Part shown: piece after piece, positions 8,577 through 17,506 of the stretch
How positions within the stretch are numbered: the stretch's first letter is position 1
Layout of the letters: the number at the start of each line of letters is the position of its first letter
Source of the DNA: Thalassovita taeanensis
Lineage (GTDB): Bacteria > Pseudomonadota > Alphaproteobacteria > Rhodobacterales > Rhodobacteraceae
NCBI RefSeq assembly: GCF_900110775.1
Contig: NZ_FOEP01000007.1
Location: 122,427 to 186,426, forward strand
Direction of reading: 5' to 3'
Length of the DNA: 64,000 nucleotides
Program-made: the position numbers and the translations under genes
Notes under the pieces: model-generated
What the model saw: the letters and a program-made list of their open reading frames with translations, nothing else
Database searches by the model: none
Told to the model about the DNA's origin: nothing

Positions 8577-10469
8577 CTATGTCTCCTGTGTGAGCGAACG
8601 ATAGATGTCAGGCAGCGCGCGCGTGAGGCGCTGCGGCTGTGGGAGCAGGGAAAAACTGCCTCGGCCAAAAATGCGGGCGAACCAATCTTGCCCGTCCTCG
8701 TCAATGATGACGCCGTGGACGGTTTGCCCGGCTCTGCGGGCCTCGCGGATGGCCATGTGGCTGTCTTCTATGCCGTGCTGACCCTCGTAGTGATCCAGAT
8801 CATTGGGTTTGCCATCCGTCAGAATGATAAGCAGTTTCCGCGCGGCCGACTCTTCTGCCAGCAGCGCGGACGTGTGCCTGACCGCAGCCCCAAGCCGCGT
8901 ATAGTGCCCGGGCCTGAGCGCGCAGATATTGTTGATGATCTCGGGGGACATCGGGGTTTCGAACCCCTTGCAGCGGGTCATGAACACACGGTCGCGTCGC
9001 AGTGACGAAAATCCCCATATGCCCAGACGGTCGCCGCTGGCGTCGATCCCGGTGGCAAGAGCGGCCAGCGCATCGCGGGCCACGTCGATGACGCTGGTAT
9101 CGCCCACGGCGGCCTCGGTCGAGCGTGAGGTGTCAACGAGGAAGGCGACCGCAAGGTCACGCTCGATCTGACGGGCGCTTTGATAGATCCGGTCACTGGT
9201 GCGGCCCGTCGCACGAAGCTCGACCTGAGCGGCGATCAACGCGTCAAGGTCCAACTCGGCCCCGTCGATCTGCCGCGGGCGTAGGATACGGCGCGGGCGC
9301 AGTGCTTCGAACTGTCGGCGCACCTCACGGATGTGGCGGGCGTTGGGACGGAAACCGGAGGACGGGTCGGGATGCGCGTCGGTTTCCAGCACGCGGCAAT
9401 GGTCGTCCATGTAGGCACGTGTGCGGTGGTTCCATTCAGGGTAAGTGAAGCTGCCGGCAAGCCGCTCGTGTTCGGCATCAGTGGGCGACAGGTCAAGGTG
9501 CATCCGCAGCCGCGTGGCGGTACGGCGATCATGCTTGGACAGGGTGATGTTGTCTTGATCTTCGGCGGCCTTCTGGGCGTGCTCATCGTCATTGTCATCG
9601 ACGCTGCGGTTGATGTTCATGCTCTCGACCCAACTCAGGATCGACTCAAACCGGTGCATGATAAAGCTGTCCTTGCGGTTGGCCTCTGACGCGTCCTTGC
9701 GCAGCCCGATTTTGCGGGTTGTCGTGGCCGCCCCGGTAGGTGGCGCCTGGGCGTCGTCCTTGATGTCGTCTGCTGCGGCGCCCGAGCCGGGGGAACTGAA
9801 ACGCAGCCATACCGGCACAGGTGCAAACGGCAGATAGCCGCGTATTTGCGGTGATGGCTCCGTACCCTCTAAGCTGTGACCATTGAGTTGGTTCCGGATC
9901 ATCTGTTCCAAGGCGGCCTCGTCCGCAGGGCGGATCACGTGCGGCCGCATCAGCAAGGCTTGCGCACAGAGCCTCGCATGGGCCTCGCGCAGGCCCGGGC
10001 AGGCGGCCCACGCGCGGTCGGCGGCGTCGGTGTTGGCTCTAACCTGGGCGCGATCGGCGGCGCGAGGATTTTCCTCCACGTCTGGAACTGCAACAGTCAA
10101 CGCCGCGAGAGCTGTGAGCCACAGATAAGCCGCCTTGTTCAATGCGCGGCTGTCGAAACAATCGAAACGCGGCGGGAGTCGCAGGCGCTCACCATCGAAA
10201 CTGGGCACATGCTGTGTTTCGCATCCGGTGCCGATGCGGCGTTTCACGGGGCGACGGTGGTCGCAGGGCACTGCGGGAGCCTCGACAATTTCAACGCCTG
10301 CACTTCCACCCAAGGCGCGGAACAGGACCGACAGGCTTGGGCGCAGCGCGGCAAGATCAACCGCCGCATCCTCGAAAACGGGTCGCGCGCCGATCCCGCT
10401 GGCATAGTCGTGCCAGAGTTTGCCGACGGTTTCCTCCGGCTCCATCAGGTCAAGAAAATGCAAGGCCAT
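8577..10469 (-). CDS. norD: nitric oxide reductase activation protein NorD
   Basis: 630 residues ending in a von Willebrand factor A domain. The metal-site motif DTSRS, then IWGFSS, TRLGAAVRH and LLIILTDGKPND mark the MIDAS fold over roughly the last 200 residues. The N-terminal two thirds is the NorD-specific region with an acidic, low-complexity middle (DDNDDEHAQKAAED). NorD works with the AAA ATPase NorQ to mature the NorCB complex, probably in FeB/non-haem iron insertion as in CbbQ/CbbO-type pairs. The gene follows norQ after a 4-base gap and is followed by two very small membrane-protein genes. Confidence 0.93.
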   Translation of the reverse strand: MALHFLDLMEPEETVGKLWHDYASGIGARPVFEDAAVDLAALRPSLSVLFRALGGSAGVEIVEAPAVPCDHRRPVKRRIGTGCETQHVPSFDGERLRLPPRFDCFDSRALNKAAYLWLTALAALTVAVPDVEENPRAADRAQVRANTDAADRAWAACPGLREAHARLCAQALLMRPHVIRPADEAALEQMIRNQLNGHSLEGTEPSPQIRGYLPFAPVPVWLRFSSPGSGAAADDIKDDAQAPPTGAATTTRKIGLRKDASEANRKDSFIMHRFESILSWVESMNINRSVDDNDDEHAQKAAEDQDNITLSKHDRRTATRLRMHLDLSPTDAEHERLAGSFTYPEWNHRTRAYMDDHCRVLETDAHPDPSSGFRPNARHIREVRRQFEALRPRRILRPRQIDGAELDLDALIAAQVELRATGRTSDRIYQSARQIERDLAVAFLVDTSRSTEAAVGDTSVIDVARDALAALATGIDASGDRLGIWGFSSLRRDRVFMTRCKGFETPMSPEIINNICALRPGHYTRLGAAVRHTSALLAEESAARKLLIILTDGKPNDLDHYEGQHGIEDSHMAIREARRAGQTVHGVIIDEDGQDWFARIFGRGSFSLLPQPQRLTRALPDIYRSLTQET

Positions 10470-10473
10470 GGCG

Positions 10474-11277
10474 CTATCCGAATACAGTGGTTACGAGATC
10501 GCGCAGGGCGTCCTGCACGTCCGCATCGTCACTAAGCGGTTCGATGATCGCGGCCTCGATGGCTTGGGTGACTCCCATGCCACCCTGCATCAGCGTCGCG
10601 GCATAGATCAGCAGCCGAGTGGAAACGCCTTCCTCAAGATCCATCCCCGAAAGTTGGCGAATACAGCCGCCGAGCCGCACCAGAGGGGCGGTGCGATTGG
10701 CGTCCAGCCCGGATTCCTGAACCACGACCGCGATCTCGGTCTGGGGATTGGGAAAGTCGAAAGTGATCGACAGGAACCGCTGCCGGGTCGAGGGTTTGAG
10801 CCGTTTCAGCACGTTCTGGTAGCCGGGGTTGTAGGAGGCGACCAGCATGAATTCCGGCGGCGCGACCAACTCTTCGCCGGTGCGATCGATCATCAGTGTG
10901 CGGCGATTGTCGGTCAGTGGATGCAGCACAACGGTCACGTCTTTGCGTGCCTCGATCACTTCATCCAAATAACAAATCGCTCCTTCGCGTACGGCACGGG
11001 TCAGCGGGCCATCGACCCATTCGGTTTCGCCACCGCGCAAAAGGTATCGGCCGATCAGATCTGCTGCTGACAGATCATCATGGCAGGCGACGGTATAAAG
11101 CGGGCGGTCGGTGCGGGCTGCCATATGTTCGACAAACCGGGTTTTTCCGCAGCCGGTCGGCCCCTTCAGAAGAAGGGGCAAACCATTGATTTGGGCGGTT
11201 TCGAACAGCTCGCATTCACCTGCGGTTGGTTGGTAGTGCGGGATGCTTTGTGTCTTGGTCAGGGCGTTCATGGTCAT
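10474..11277 (-). CDS. norQ: MoxR-type AAA ATPase NorQ
   Basis: 267 residues with Walker A GPTGCGKT (39-46), Walker B ICYLDEV, and the sensor region FMLVASYNPGYQ. It belongs to the CbbQ/NirQ/NorQ group that pairs with vWA proteins to insert metal or remodel enzyme complexes. The ATG at 11277 overlaps the norB stop (ATGA); an internal ATG at 11271 is an alternative. It is encoded between its target gene norB and its partner norD. Confidence 0.93.
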   Translation of the reverse strand: MTMNALTKTQSIPHYQPTAGECELFETAQINGLPLLLKGPTGCGKTRFVEHMAARTDRPLYTVACHDDLSAADLIGRYLLRGGETEWVDGPLTRAVREGAICYLDEVIEARKDVTVVLHPLTDNRRTLMIDRTGEELVAPPEFMLVASYNPGYQNVLKRLKPSTRQRFLSITFDFPNPQTEIAVVVQESGLDANRTAPLVRLGGCIRQLSGMDLEEGVSTRLLIYAATLMQGGMGVTQAIEAAIIEPLSDDADVQDALRDLVTTVFG

Positions 11278-12623
11278 TCTCCCGGTGCGGTTGCGGCGGA
11301 ACCCGGCGTGATCACCTCGGCCTTTCGCACGACCAGTTGCGAGTAGATGAACAAGAGCGCCCCGATGACAACCGCCGCCCCCGCGCCAAAGCGCATCAGG
11401 TAGAAGATCGTCAGGCTGTCCTGCACATCCATGTAGTAGTCACCGACCACGCGCTGCATATGCGTCTGGATGGTGCCGGCGAAGGTTAGCACGAAGGTCA
11501 TGAAGGCCATTCCGCCAGTCATTAGCCAGAAACTCGCCATGTTGAGCACCTGATTATAGGGCGCGCGATTGCGGAGCAGGGGCATGGCGTAGCTGATGAT
11601 CGCGAGGTTCATTGCCACATAAGCGCCGTAGAACGACAGGTGCCCATGCGCGGCGGTGATTTGGGTGCCGTGGCTATAGAAGTTCACGCCATGCAGCGTA
11701 TGCAGGAACCCCCAGACGCCCGCTCCGAAGAACGCGACGGTGCTGGACCCCAGCGACCACAAAAGTGCGGCTTGGTTGGGGTGGTTCCGTTTGCCTCTCC
11801 AGACCATGACGAAAGCAAAGCTCATCATCAGGAAGAAGGGGATCACCTCGAAGGTCGAGAAAATCGAGCCGACCCACTGCCAATACCCCGGCGTTCCGAT
11901 CCAGTAGAAGTGGTGCCCAGTGCCTAGGATGCCGGAGAAAAGCGCGGTGGCGACGATGACATAGAGCCATTTTTCGACGATCTCGCGATCCACACCGGTC
12001 AATTTGAGCAGGATGAAGGCCAAGACCGAAGCCATCACAAGCTCCCATGTTGCCTCGACCCACAGATGGACGACAAACCACCAATACATTTTGTCCAGGC
12101 TGAGGTTCTCAGGATTGATGAAGGCAAAGACCCACAGGAGCGACAGAAGCCACAGGCCCATCAACAGGACGTTGGTGATCGCCGTCTTGCGCCCGGCCAG
12201 CACCGTCATCGAGATGTTGAACAGGAAGATCAGCGCCGCAACAAGGATGCCGAATTTGACCCAAAGCGGTTGTTCCAGAAATTCGCGCCCACCGTGGATG
12301 CCGACAAGATAGCTGCCGACGGCGCCAAGCGTGCCGACAACCAACAAGACCAGTTGGATATAGGCAAGTTTGGTCGAATACAGCTCTCGTTCAGCTTCCT
12401 CGGGCACAAGGAAATAGGCCGCTCCGAAAAAGCCAAGCAGGATCCACACGATCAGCGCGTTGGTGTGGATCATACGGATGATGTTGAAGGGCAGGAGCTC
12501 GGATAGGAAGTTCGGCGAGACATAGATCCAGCCTGCCAGAAGCCCGCCCAGCACCTGAATGGCGAAAAGCGCCAGCGCACAGACGAAATAGGCCAGTGCC
12601 ACTTTTTGCGATTGATATTTCAT
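11274..12623 (-). CDS. norB: nitric oxide reductase catalytic subunit NorB (cNOR)
   Basis: 449-residue, 12-span membrane haem-copper-oxidase relative that reduces 2 NO to N2O. Visible ligands: His53 (RMIHTNA) and His328 for haem b, His326 (AAHGHLSFYG) for haem b3, and His186, His237 and His238 (VVHLWVEATWE, GTGHHFYW) for FeB, with the conserved glutamates Glu190 and Glu194 beside them. The length fits the short cytochrome-c-dependent type with a separate NorC, not the quinol-dependent qNOR. norC is 12 bases upstream and norQ overlaps its end. Confidence 0.96.
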   Translation of the reverse strand: MKYQSQKVALAYFVCALALFAIQVLGGLLAGWIYVSPNFLSELLPFNIIRMIHTNALIVWILLGFFGAAYFLVPEEAERELYSTKLAYIQLVLLVVGTLGAVGSYLVGIHGGREFLEQPLWVKFGILVAALIFLFNISMTVLAGRKTAITNVLLMGLWLLSLLWVFAFINPENLSLDKMYWWFVVHLWVEATWELVMASVLAFILLKLTGVDREIVEKWLYVIVATALFSGILGTGHHFYWIGTPGYWQWVGSIFSTFEVIPFFLMMSFAFVMVWRGKRNHPNQAALLWSLGSSTVAFFGAGVWGFLHTLHGVNFYSHGTQITAAHGHLSFYGAYVAMNLAIISYAMPLLRNRAPYNQVLNMASFWLMTGGMAFMTFVLTFAGTIQTHMQRVVGDYYMDVQDSLTIFYLMRFGAGAAVVIGALLFIYSQLVVRKAEVITPGSAATAPGE

Positions 12624-12635
12624 GAGGTTTACTCC

Positions 12636-13088
12636 TTAGCCTGCGTCATTGGGCGGCCAGCCCTGCGTGTCAGTTTGGTCAGCCCAGCGAAGGAATTCCG
12701 CCAGCGCGCGCATATCTTCGTCGGAGATGTCAAAAAAAGGCATCTGGCGGCGGCCTTCGATGTCGCTAGGCTGCGCCTTCATCCATCCATCAAGCACCTC
12801 GTGGGCACCTTCGGGATCGTCCAGAACATCCCAACGGGTCATGACGTTGCCAAGTTCGGGGGCGAAATAGGCCCCTTCGCCATGCAGCGTGTGGCAGTTG
12901 ATGCAGCTGTGGCGTTCCCAGACACGCTTGCCTTGCGCGACCTCGTCGGTCAGCTCCATTCCCGCCGTCGAGGTTGTCACGATGTAGCGGTGGCTTTGAA
13001 CGGTCAGCGCAATAAAGACGACCACGAAGAATAAAGATCCCCCGTAGAAGACGTTGCGCGCCCGCGATTTTGTCAGGATCTCGGCCAT
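12636..13088 (-). CDS. norC: nitric oxide reductase cytochrome c subunit NorC
   Basis: 150 residues: an uncleaved N-terminal membrane anchor (about 13-32), then a periplasmic mono-haem cytochrome c domain with CINCH (62-66) and the axial methionine in RRQMPFF (Met116). The start at 13088 is fixed by AGGAGG 8 bases upstream; an in-frame start 13 codons earlier has no such site. It is the first gene of norCBQD and has an NnrR-type box 63 bases before its ATG. Confidence 0.95.
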   Translation of the reverse strand: MAEILTKSRARNVFYGGSLFFVVVFIALTVQSHRYIVTTSTAGMELTDEVAQGKRVWERHSCINCHTLHGEGAYFAPELGNVMTRWDVLDDPEGAHEVLDGWMKAQPSDIEGRRQMPFFDISDEDMRALAEFLRWADQTDTQGWPPNDAG

Positions 13089-13150
13089 GCGTCGGCCTCC
13101 TTTTCGGTTGCGAATGGAGGAAGCCATAGCTTTGGTTGGCGCGCCGAAGT

Positions 13151-13164
13151 TTGTGCAAGCGCAA
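13151..13164. promoter_or_regulatory. NnrR-type operator between norC and the DUF1858 gene
   Basis: TTGTGCAAGCGCAA fits TTGNG-N4-CGCAA, the pattern described for NnrR-controlled nitrite/NO reductase promoters in Rhodobacter. It lies 63 bases upstream of norC on one side and 56 bases upstream of the divergent DUF1858 gene on the other, so it could serve both. Confidence 0.75.
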
Positions 13165-13219
13165 CGAACTTTGAGAATGACGGCGGTAATTTAAGACAGA
13201 CGTTGGTTGGGAGGCTTCT

Positions 13220-13444
13220 ATGTCAAACCCCGAAATAGAAGACCCCGATTTGCCGGTAGGCGATATCATGCACATTTGGCCCCGCACCGTTACGGTGTTC
13301 CTGAAGCACGGGATGCTTTGCGTCGGTTGCCATGTCGCCCCGCTTCATACGGTCAGCGAGGCTTGTTTGGAATACGGTCTGGACGAGGACAGTTTTCGCG
13401 CCGAACTTTGGACCGCCGCCGGGGAAAAGATCAGCTGTCGGTGA
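13220..13444 (+). CDS. DUF1858-type small protein with CxxC motif
   Basis: 74 residues with the DUF1858 pattern: PVGDIMHIWP at the start, FLKHGMLCVGC (two cysteines of a CxxC) and a helical tail ending EKISCR. This domain is the N-terminal part of ScdA/RIC-like iron-sulfur repair proteins and also stands alone in denitrification clusters. GGGAGG precedes the ATG. Its promoter is shared with norC, and its 3' end overlaps the oppositely transcribed Crp/Fnr regulator by 14 bases. A role in NO damage or redox response fits the context but is not shown. Confidence 0.8.
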   Translation: MSNPEIEDPDLPVGDIMHIWPRTVTVFLKHGMLCVGCHVAPLHTVSEACLEYGLDEDSFRAELWTAAGEKISCR

Positions 13445-14120
13445 GGATCACCAAACGGTGCGGATCTTTGACAACGATGTGTTTGCGGCGGCTTTCGACA
13501 ATGCCGTCTTTCTGCCAGGCACTGAGCAAGCGGCTGACGGTGTGCAGGGTCGTGCCAGTCATTTCCGAGATGTCCTGACGCGTGATCGGAAAGTCAATCT
13601 CTATCCCGTGTTCGGTTTTGCGCCCGGTCTGATTGATCAGCCGCAACAACGCGTTCGCGATCCGCTGCTCGACATGCAAGGTCGCCATTTCAGCGATCCT
13701 GTTGTGCATCTCTCCAAGCCGATCACCGACAGTTTTGTATGTTTCGGTCGCGAACCCGTCATAGTTGGTGACGAATCCATCCCACAAACGCGAAGGCCAG
13801 CACAGCACCACAGATTCCACCGCAGTCATCGCCGTCGCCGGATAGGTGGTCCGCTGTAGCGCTTTTGCGATGCCGAACAATTGGCCGCTGGGAATATGCA
13901 ATGCGATCACTTGCTCGCCTGCGGGTGTAAGACGGACGACTCGGACATACCCGTCAAGCAGAAGGAAAAACCGATCTGCGGCGTCGCCTTCGTCAAAGAT
14001 CGCAACACCGGCGTCGAAACGTTTGGCGGTCGCGTGATCCAGTATCTGGCTGATCTGATCGCGCGGCAGCCGCGAAAACGGCGGAAGGGGCGACAGAAGG
14101 CTCGGATCAAGTTTCGGCAC
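13431..14120 (-). CDS. nnrR: Crp/Fnr-family regulator of denitrification (NnrR/Dnr type)
   Basis: 229 residues from a GTG start at 14120 preceded by AGAGGA; an upstream TTG has no ribosome site. The cyclic-nucleotide-like sensor fold has FDEGDAADRFFLLLDG. After the dimer helix comes an HTH with DISEMTGTTLHTVSRLLS, whose E..SR pattern recognises TTG-CAA half-sites. There is no N-terminal cysteine cluster, so it is not an oxygen-sensing 4Fe-4S FNR; NO-responsive NnrR/Dnr function is the best fit. It lies between the nor and nir units, each of which has a matching box. Exact subfamily (NnrR or DNR) is not settled by eye. Confidence 0.85.
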   Translation of the reverse strand: MPKLDPSLLSPLPPFSRLPRDQISQILDHATAKRFDAGVAIFDEGDAADRFFLLLDGYVRVVRLTPAGEQVIALHIPSGQLFGIAKALQRTTYPATAMTAVESVVLCWPSRLWDGFVTNYDGFATETYKTVGDRLGEMHNRIAEMATLHVEQRIANALLRLINQTGRKTEHGIEIDFPITRQDISEMTGTTLHTVSRLLSAWQKDGIVESRRKHIVVKDPHRLVILTDS

Positions 14121-14259
14121 GTTTCCTCTTTTCTCTCGGCTGAACAATCTGTTGATCCACGATAGACCTCACGTTCCAAGGTGCACAACCAAATTGCACT
14201 GGCCCGTGGTTTTTGCTCAAACGCTCAATAATATTCGATATTTTCGATGCGAATTTTGT

Positions 14260-14273
14260 TTGTGCAAGATCAA
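14260..14273 (+). promoter_or_regulatory. NnrR/FNR-type operator upstream of pseudoazurin-nirK
   Basis: TTGTGCAAGATCAA shares its first nine bases with the norC box and ends in an ATCAA half-site. It is 67 bases before the pseudoazurin ATG, in the divergent region shared with the regulator gene, and probably drives the pseudoazurin-nirK-nirV unit. Confidence 0.72.
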
Positions 14274-14339
14274 AGAACGGGCCGCGTCACGGGTCTACCA
14301 CTCCTTCCAACGACAACCGAAACACGGAAGGAATTCGGC

Positions 14340-14771
14340 ATGTTTGGGAAATTCGCAGCAACTTTGGCAATCGGGCTCGCCTTGGCAAGCGCGGCCCCGG
14401 CTGAGACGTTTGAAGTTCAGATGCTCAACAAGGGCGAGGCCGGGAAAATGATTTTTGAGCCCGCGTTTCTGCGCGTGGCAAAAGGCGACAGCGTAAAGTT
14501 CGTCGCTGCCAACAAAGGCCACAACGCCGAGGCCATCGAAGGGATGATCCCGGATGGTGCTGCGGTTTTCAAGGGCAAGATCAACGAAGAAATTGATGTC
14601 ACGTTTGATGTCGAAGGGCTCTATGCCGTGAAATGTAAACCGCACTACGCGATGGGCATGGTGATGACCATCGCAGTTGGCGACGACGTTGCAGTGCCGG
14701 ACACCTTCTTTGAAGGCCGCGTTCCCAAAAAGGCGCTCGAACGGTTCGAAGCGCAAATTTCGGGACTTTGA
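14340..14771 (+). CDS. pseudoazurin, periplasmic blue copper electron donor
   Basis: 143 residues with a cleavable signal (FAATLAIGLALASAAPA, predicted cleavage after Ala21). Type-1 copper ligands are His61 (NKGHNAE), Cys99, His102 and Met107 (KCKPHYAMGM). Subtracting the signal gives 40, 78, 81 and 86, the classical pseudoazurin numbering. GGAAGGA precedes the ATG; longer in-frame starts would destroy the signal peptide. It is the likely electron donor to NirK, encoded 68 bases downstream, and may also serve other periplasmic reductases. Confidence 0.93.
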   Translation: MFGKFAATLAIGLALASAAPAETFEVQMLNKGEAGKMIFEPAFLRVAKGDSVKFVAANKGHNAEAIEGMIPDGAAVFKGKINEEIDVTFDVEGLYAVKCKPHYAMGMVMTIAVGDDVAVPDTFFEGRVPKKALERFEAQISGL

Positions 14772-14780
14772 ATTATCGGC

Positions 14781-14801
14781 GGCGGTGCGAGGCGCATCGC
14801 C
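14781..14801 (+). other. intercistronic hairpin between pseudoazurin and nirK
   Basis: GGCGGTGCG and CGCATCGCC pair over nine positions (one G-U) around an AGG loop. No T-run follows, so it is not a standard terminator. It may stabilise or partly attenuate the upstream message. Confidence 0.45.
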
Positions 14802-14839
14802 TTACCACAACTACACCAAGCTAACCCAAGGAGGTTACA

Positions 14840-16060
14840 ATGACCAAATTCGTAAACCCCGGACTGCTTCCGACGAGCCGCCGCAATGTCTTGCGCGGGT
14901 CCGTTCTTGCGGGCGCCGCAGCTTTTACCGGTTCTATGGCCGCAGCTGCTGGTGCGCCTCGTCGTGCGCCCTTGGCATCCCAGCCGCAGGTATCGGCGGG
15001 CGCCATCAAAGTACAGGCTGATGCAATCGCCAAGGCCGCCCCGGCGGACCTTGCGGGGTATGAGCGTGTCCGGCAAGAGCTTGTCGCGCCACCCTTTGCC
15101 CCCAAGCACGATCAGGTTGCGGTCGGTGGACCGAAGATTGTTGAGATCGAAATGATCACCGAAGAGCGGCTGATGGTCGTTGACGAGGATACAGGCGCCA
15201 GCATCTGGGCACTGACCTATAACGGTTCGGTTCCCGGTCCGTTGATCATTGTGCATCAGGGCGATTATGTCGAGCTGACGCTTCGCAATCCATCCGCCAG
15301 TAACATGGAACACAACATCGATTTCCACGCCTCGACAGGGGCGCTTGGGGGCGGTGGCCTGACCCATGTCTATCCGGGTGAAGAAACGGTGCTGCGCTGG
15401 AAAGCAACCAAGCCGGGGGTCTTCACCTATCACTGTGCACCGGGGGGCGCGATGATCCCATATCATGTCTGCCACGGCATGAACGGCACGGTTATGGTTC
15501 TGCCGCGCGACGGTCTGAAGGACGGCGCCGGCAATCCGCTGGTCTATGATGAAATCGCCTATATCGGTGAGCAGGATTATTACCTGCCGATGGACGAGAA
15601 CGGCGAATATCGCACATATGAAGCCGCAGGTGACGATTATTCCGACAGCATTGATGCGATGCGGACACTGATACCGACGCACTCCGTGTTCAACGGCGCC
15701 GTCGGAGCGCTGACCGGGGAAACCGCCCTGCGCTCGAAAGTTGGGAAAACGGTTCTGATGATCCACAATCAGGCCAACCGCGACACCCGCCCGCACCTGA
15801 TTGGCGGCCATGGCAACTTCATATGGGAAGCTGGATCGTTCAGCGACGCACCGCAGACCGGCCTTGAAAGCTGGTTCATTCGCGGCGGGTCCTCTGGAGC
15901 GGCGCTCTACACCTTCGAGCAGCCCGGCGTTTATGCTTACGTCAACCACAATCTGATTGAGGCCGCACTGCTTGGCGCGACAGCCCACTTCGTTGTGGAA
16001 GGCGCGTGGAATAATGCCCTCATGGAGCAAGTAGTCGCCCCGCGCGCATCCGAAGCCTGA
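14840..16060 (+). CDS. nirK: copper-containing nitrite reductase NirK
   Basis: 406 residues, preceded by AAGGAGG. The N-terminus has a twin-arginine-type signal (SRRNVLRG plus a hydrophobic Ala-rich stretch), so export folded to the periplasm is expected. Type-1 copper ligands are His158, Cys199, His209 and Met214; type-2 ligands are His163, His198 and the histidine of [11 protein letters not shown]. The spacing [19 protein letters not shown], one residue longer than the Alcaligenes/Achromobacter motif, points to a class II NirK. It reduces nitrite to NO, which the linked NorCB removes. Followed after 10 bases by nirV. Confidence 0.96.
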   Translation: MTKFVNPGLLPTSRRNVLRGSVLAGAAAFTGSMAAAAGAPRRAPLASQPQVSAGAIKVQADAIAKAAPADLAGYERVRQELVAPPFAPKHDQVAVGGPKIVEIEMITEERLMVVDEDTGASIWALTYNGSVPGPLIIVHQGDYVELTLRNPSASNMEHNIDFHASTGALGGGGLTHVYPGEETVLRWKATKPGVFTYHCAPGGAMIPYHVCHGMNGTVMVLPRDGLKDGAGNPLVYDEIAYIGEQDYYLPMDENGEYRTYEAAGDDYSDSIDAMRTLIPTHSVFNGAVGALTGETALRSKVGKTVLMIHNQANRDTRPHLIGGHGNFIWEAGSFSDAPQTGLESWFIRGGSSGAALYTFEQPGVYAYVNHNLIEAALLGATAHFVVEGAWNNALMEQVVAPRASEA

Positions 16061-16070
16061 GGTTGGACCA

Positions 16071-16838
16071 ATGAGCAAAGCGCCCGCCAAACTGATCTTT
16101 CCGATCCGCCCCATTGTCGCTGGGCTGAGTGTGATGGTTTCGGCGAGCGTGATTTTCGGGGCTGCGTCGATTTTTCTTCGCGGCCCCGATGCTGACTATA
16201 TTCCACAAATGGCACTGATCCCCGTCGCCAGTTCAAGTGGCGGAGAGCTGTTCGTTCAGGCGCGCGAAGTGACCATTTCTGAATGGAATAGATGCCACGC
16301 CTCGGGCGATTGCACTTTGCAACTGCGCCCTCCCGTTGGCCACACTGGCGCCGACTATCCGGCTACTGGTCTCAATTGGGTCGACGTGAATGAATACCTA
16401 ACATGGATCAATAAAAAATCCCGGCACACCTTCCGATTACCAACGTCAGGTGAATGGACGGCCATGGCCGCATCGGTGATGCCCAAAAAACCCGACCCAA
16501 TCTTTACGGACCCCGAACTGACTTGGGCCTCGACCTACCTTACCGAGGGGTTGGTCAGCCGCAAACTTGAACCAAGCGGAAGTTATTCGCAGACGGTTGA
16601 AGGGATCGGCGATCTTGACGGAAATGTATGGGAATGGACGCGGGACTGTTATGCTGGTGCCAGTGAAGGTCAGCGCCTTGATCCAAATGTTTGCCCAGCC
16701 TTTTTTGTCGGCGGCGAACATGAGGCGGTTATCCCGTTCCTTGTGCGCGATCCCGCTCGGGGCGGGTGCGCAGTCGGTGCGCCGCCACCGCATCTTGGAA
16801 TGCGTCTGGTCAGTGACAGTCCACTCCCGGCGCACTAG
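16071..16838 (+). CDS. nirV: NirV, formylglycine-generating-enzyme-like protein linked to nirK
   Basis: 255 residues with an N-terminal membrane anchor or signal (about 14-38), then an FGE-sulfatase/SUMF1-type fold: AREVTISEWNRC, the WVDVNEYLTWIN region, FRLPTSGEW and GNVWEWTRDC. NirV accompanies nirK in Rhodobacter and relatives, but its function is not established. Cysteines are present, but whether the SUMF1 copper-site pair is conserved is not clear from reading. It is cotranscribed with nirK and its stop overlaps the convergent nnrU stop by 4 bases. Confidence 0.88.
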   Translation: MSKAPAKLIFPIRPIVAGLSVMVSASVIFGAASIFLRGPDADYIPQMALIPVASSSGGELFVQAREVTISEWNRCHASGDCTLQLRPPVGHTGADYPATGLNWVDVNEYLTWINKKSRHTFRLPTSGEWTAMAASVMPKKPDPIFTDPELTWASTYLTEGLVSRKLEPSGSYSQTVEGIGDLDGNVWEWTRDCYAGASEGQRLDPNVCPAFFVGGEHEAVIPFLVRDPARGGCAVGAPPPHLGMRLVSDSPLPAH

Positions 16839-17506
16839 GGAAGTGGCGAAACACCGAACATAGCCGGGTGCAGCGCGATCAATACCATGTAGAGCGCCAC
16901 GCCACAGCCAACGCGGATGAGAAGCCGCGCCCAGGATCGTGGTGTGGGGACAAGCGGGCCGCGCTGCACATCGGTCCAGAGGCATTGCCAACCCGTTGCC
17001 CCCATCTCGCGGCGCTTGCGCCTGTCGACGATCCACATTCCCATGAATGAAAAGCCCGCGAAGGTACCGAACAGCATGACATGTGCCAGATCTCCGTTCG
17101 GTATCAGATGCGCCATGGACCAAATGGCCAACGCTGCAAGCATCGGATGTCGGAGCCATCGAATGACACCGGGATTGTCGCAAGCGAAGATGTCATTGCG
17201 TGCGCCGCCAAAGGAAAACGGGTTCGGCCGCCGGAATGATATGGCGAGTATCAGACAGACAAGCGCCATCGCTGCCAAAGCCGCATGATTTTGCCAAGCC
17301 GCACGCCCCCACAATTCGATATATGGTGCCCGGCCTGCCGCATGGATCAGCCATCCCAGCGCAGCCAATGACAGCGCGGAATAGGCCAGTGTGAAGCCGC
17401 GCGCGCCTAACCGTGCCACCAGCCGCGTCTTGACCGGTGGCCTTAGCGGAATGCTGTGTGTAAAAAGAAACAGGGCAAATGCCGCCGCGAATACCAACCA
17501 GCCCAT
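16835..17506 (-). CDS. nnrU: NnrU-family membrane protein
   Basis: 223 residues with about six membrane segments; RWLRHPMLAALAIWS and the GDLAHVMLFG region match NnrU/isoprenylcysteine-methyltransferase-like membrane proteins. NnrU is needed for nitrite/NO reductase expression or activity in Rhodobacter, but its chemistry is unknown. It follows nnrS with a TAATG overlap. Confidence 0.88.
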   Translation of the reverse strand: MGWLVFAAAFALFLFTHSIPLRPPVKTRLVARLGARGFTLAYSALSLAALGWLIHAAGRAPYIELWGRAAWQNHAALAAMALVCLILAISFRRPNPFSFGGARNDIFACDNPGVIRWLRHPMLAALAIWSMAHLIPNGDLAHVMLFGTFAGFSFMGMWIVDRRKRREMGATGWQCLWTDVQRGPLVPTPRSWARLLIRVGCGVALYMVLIALHPAMFGVSPLP

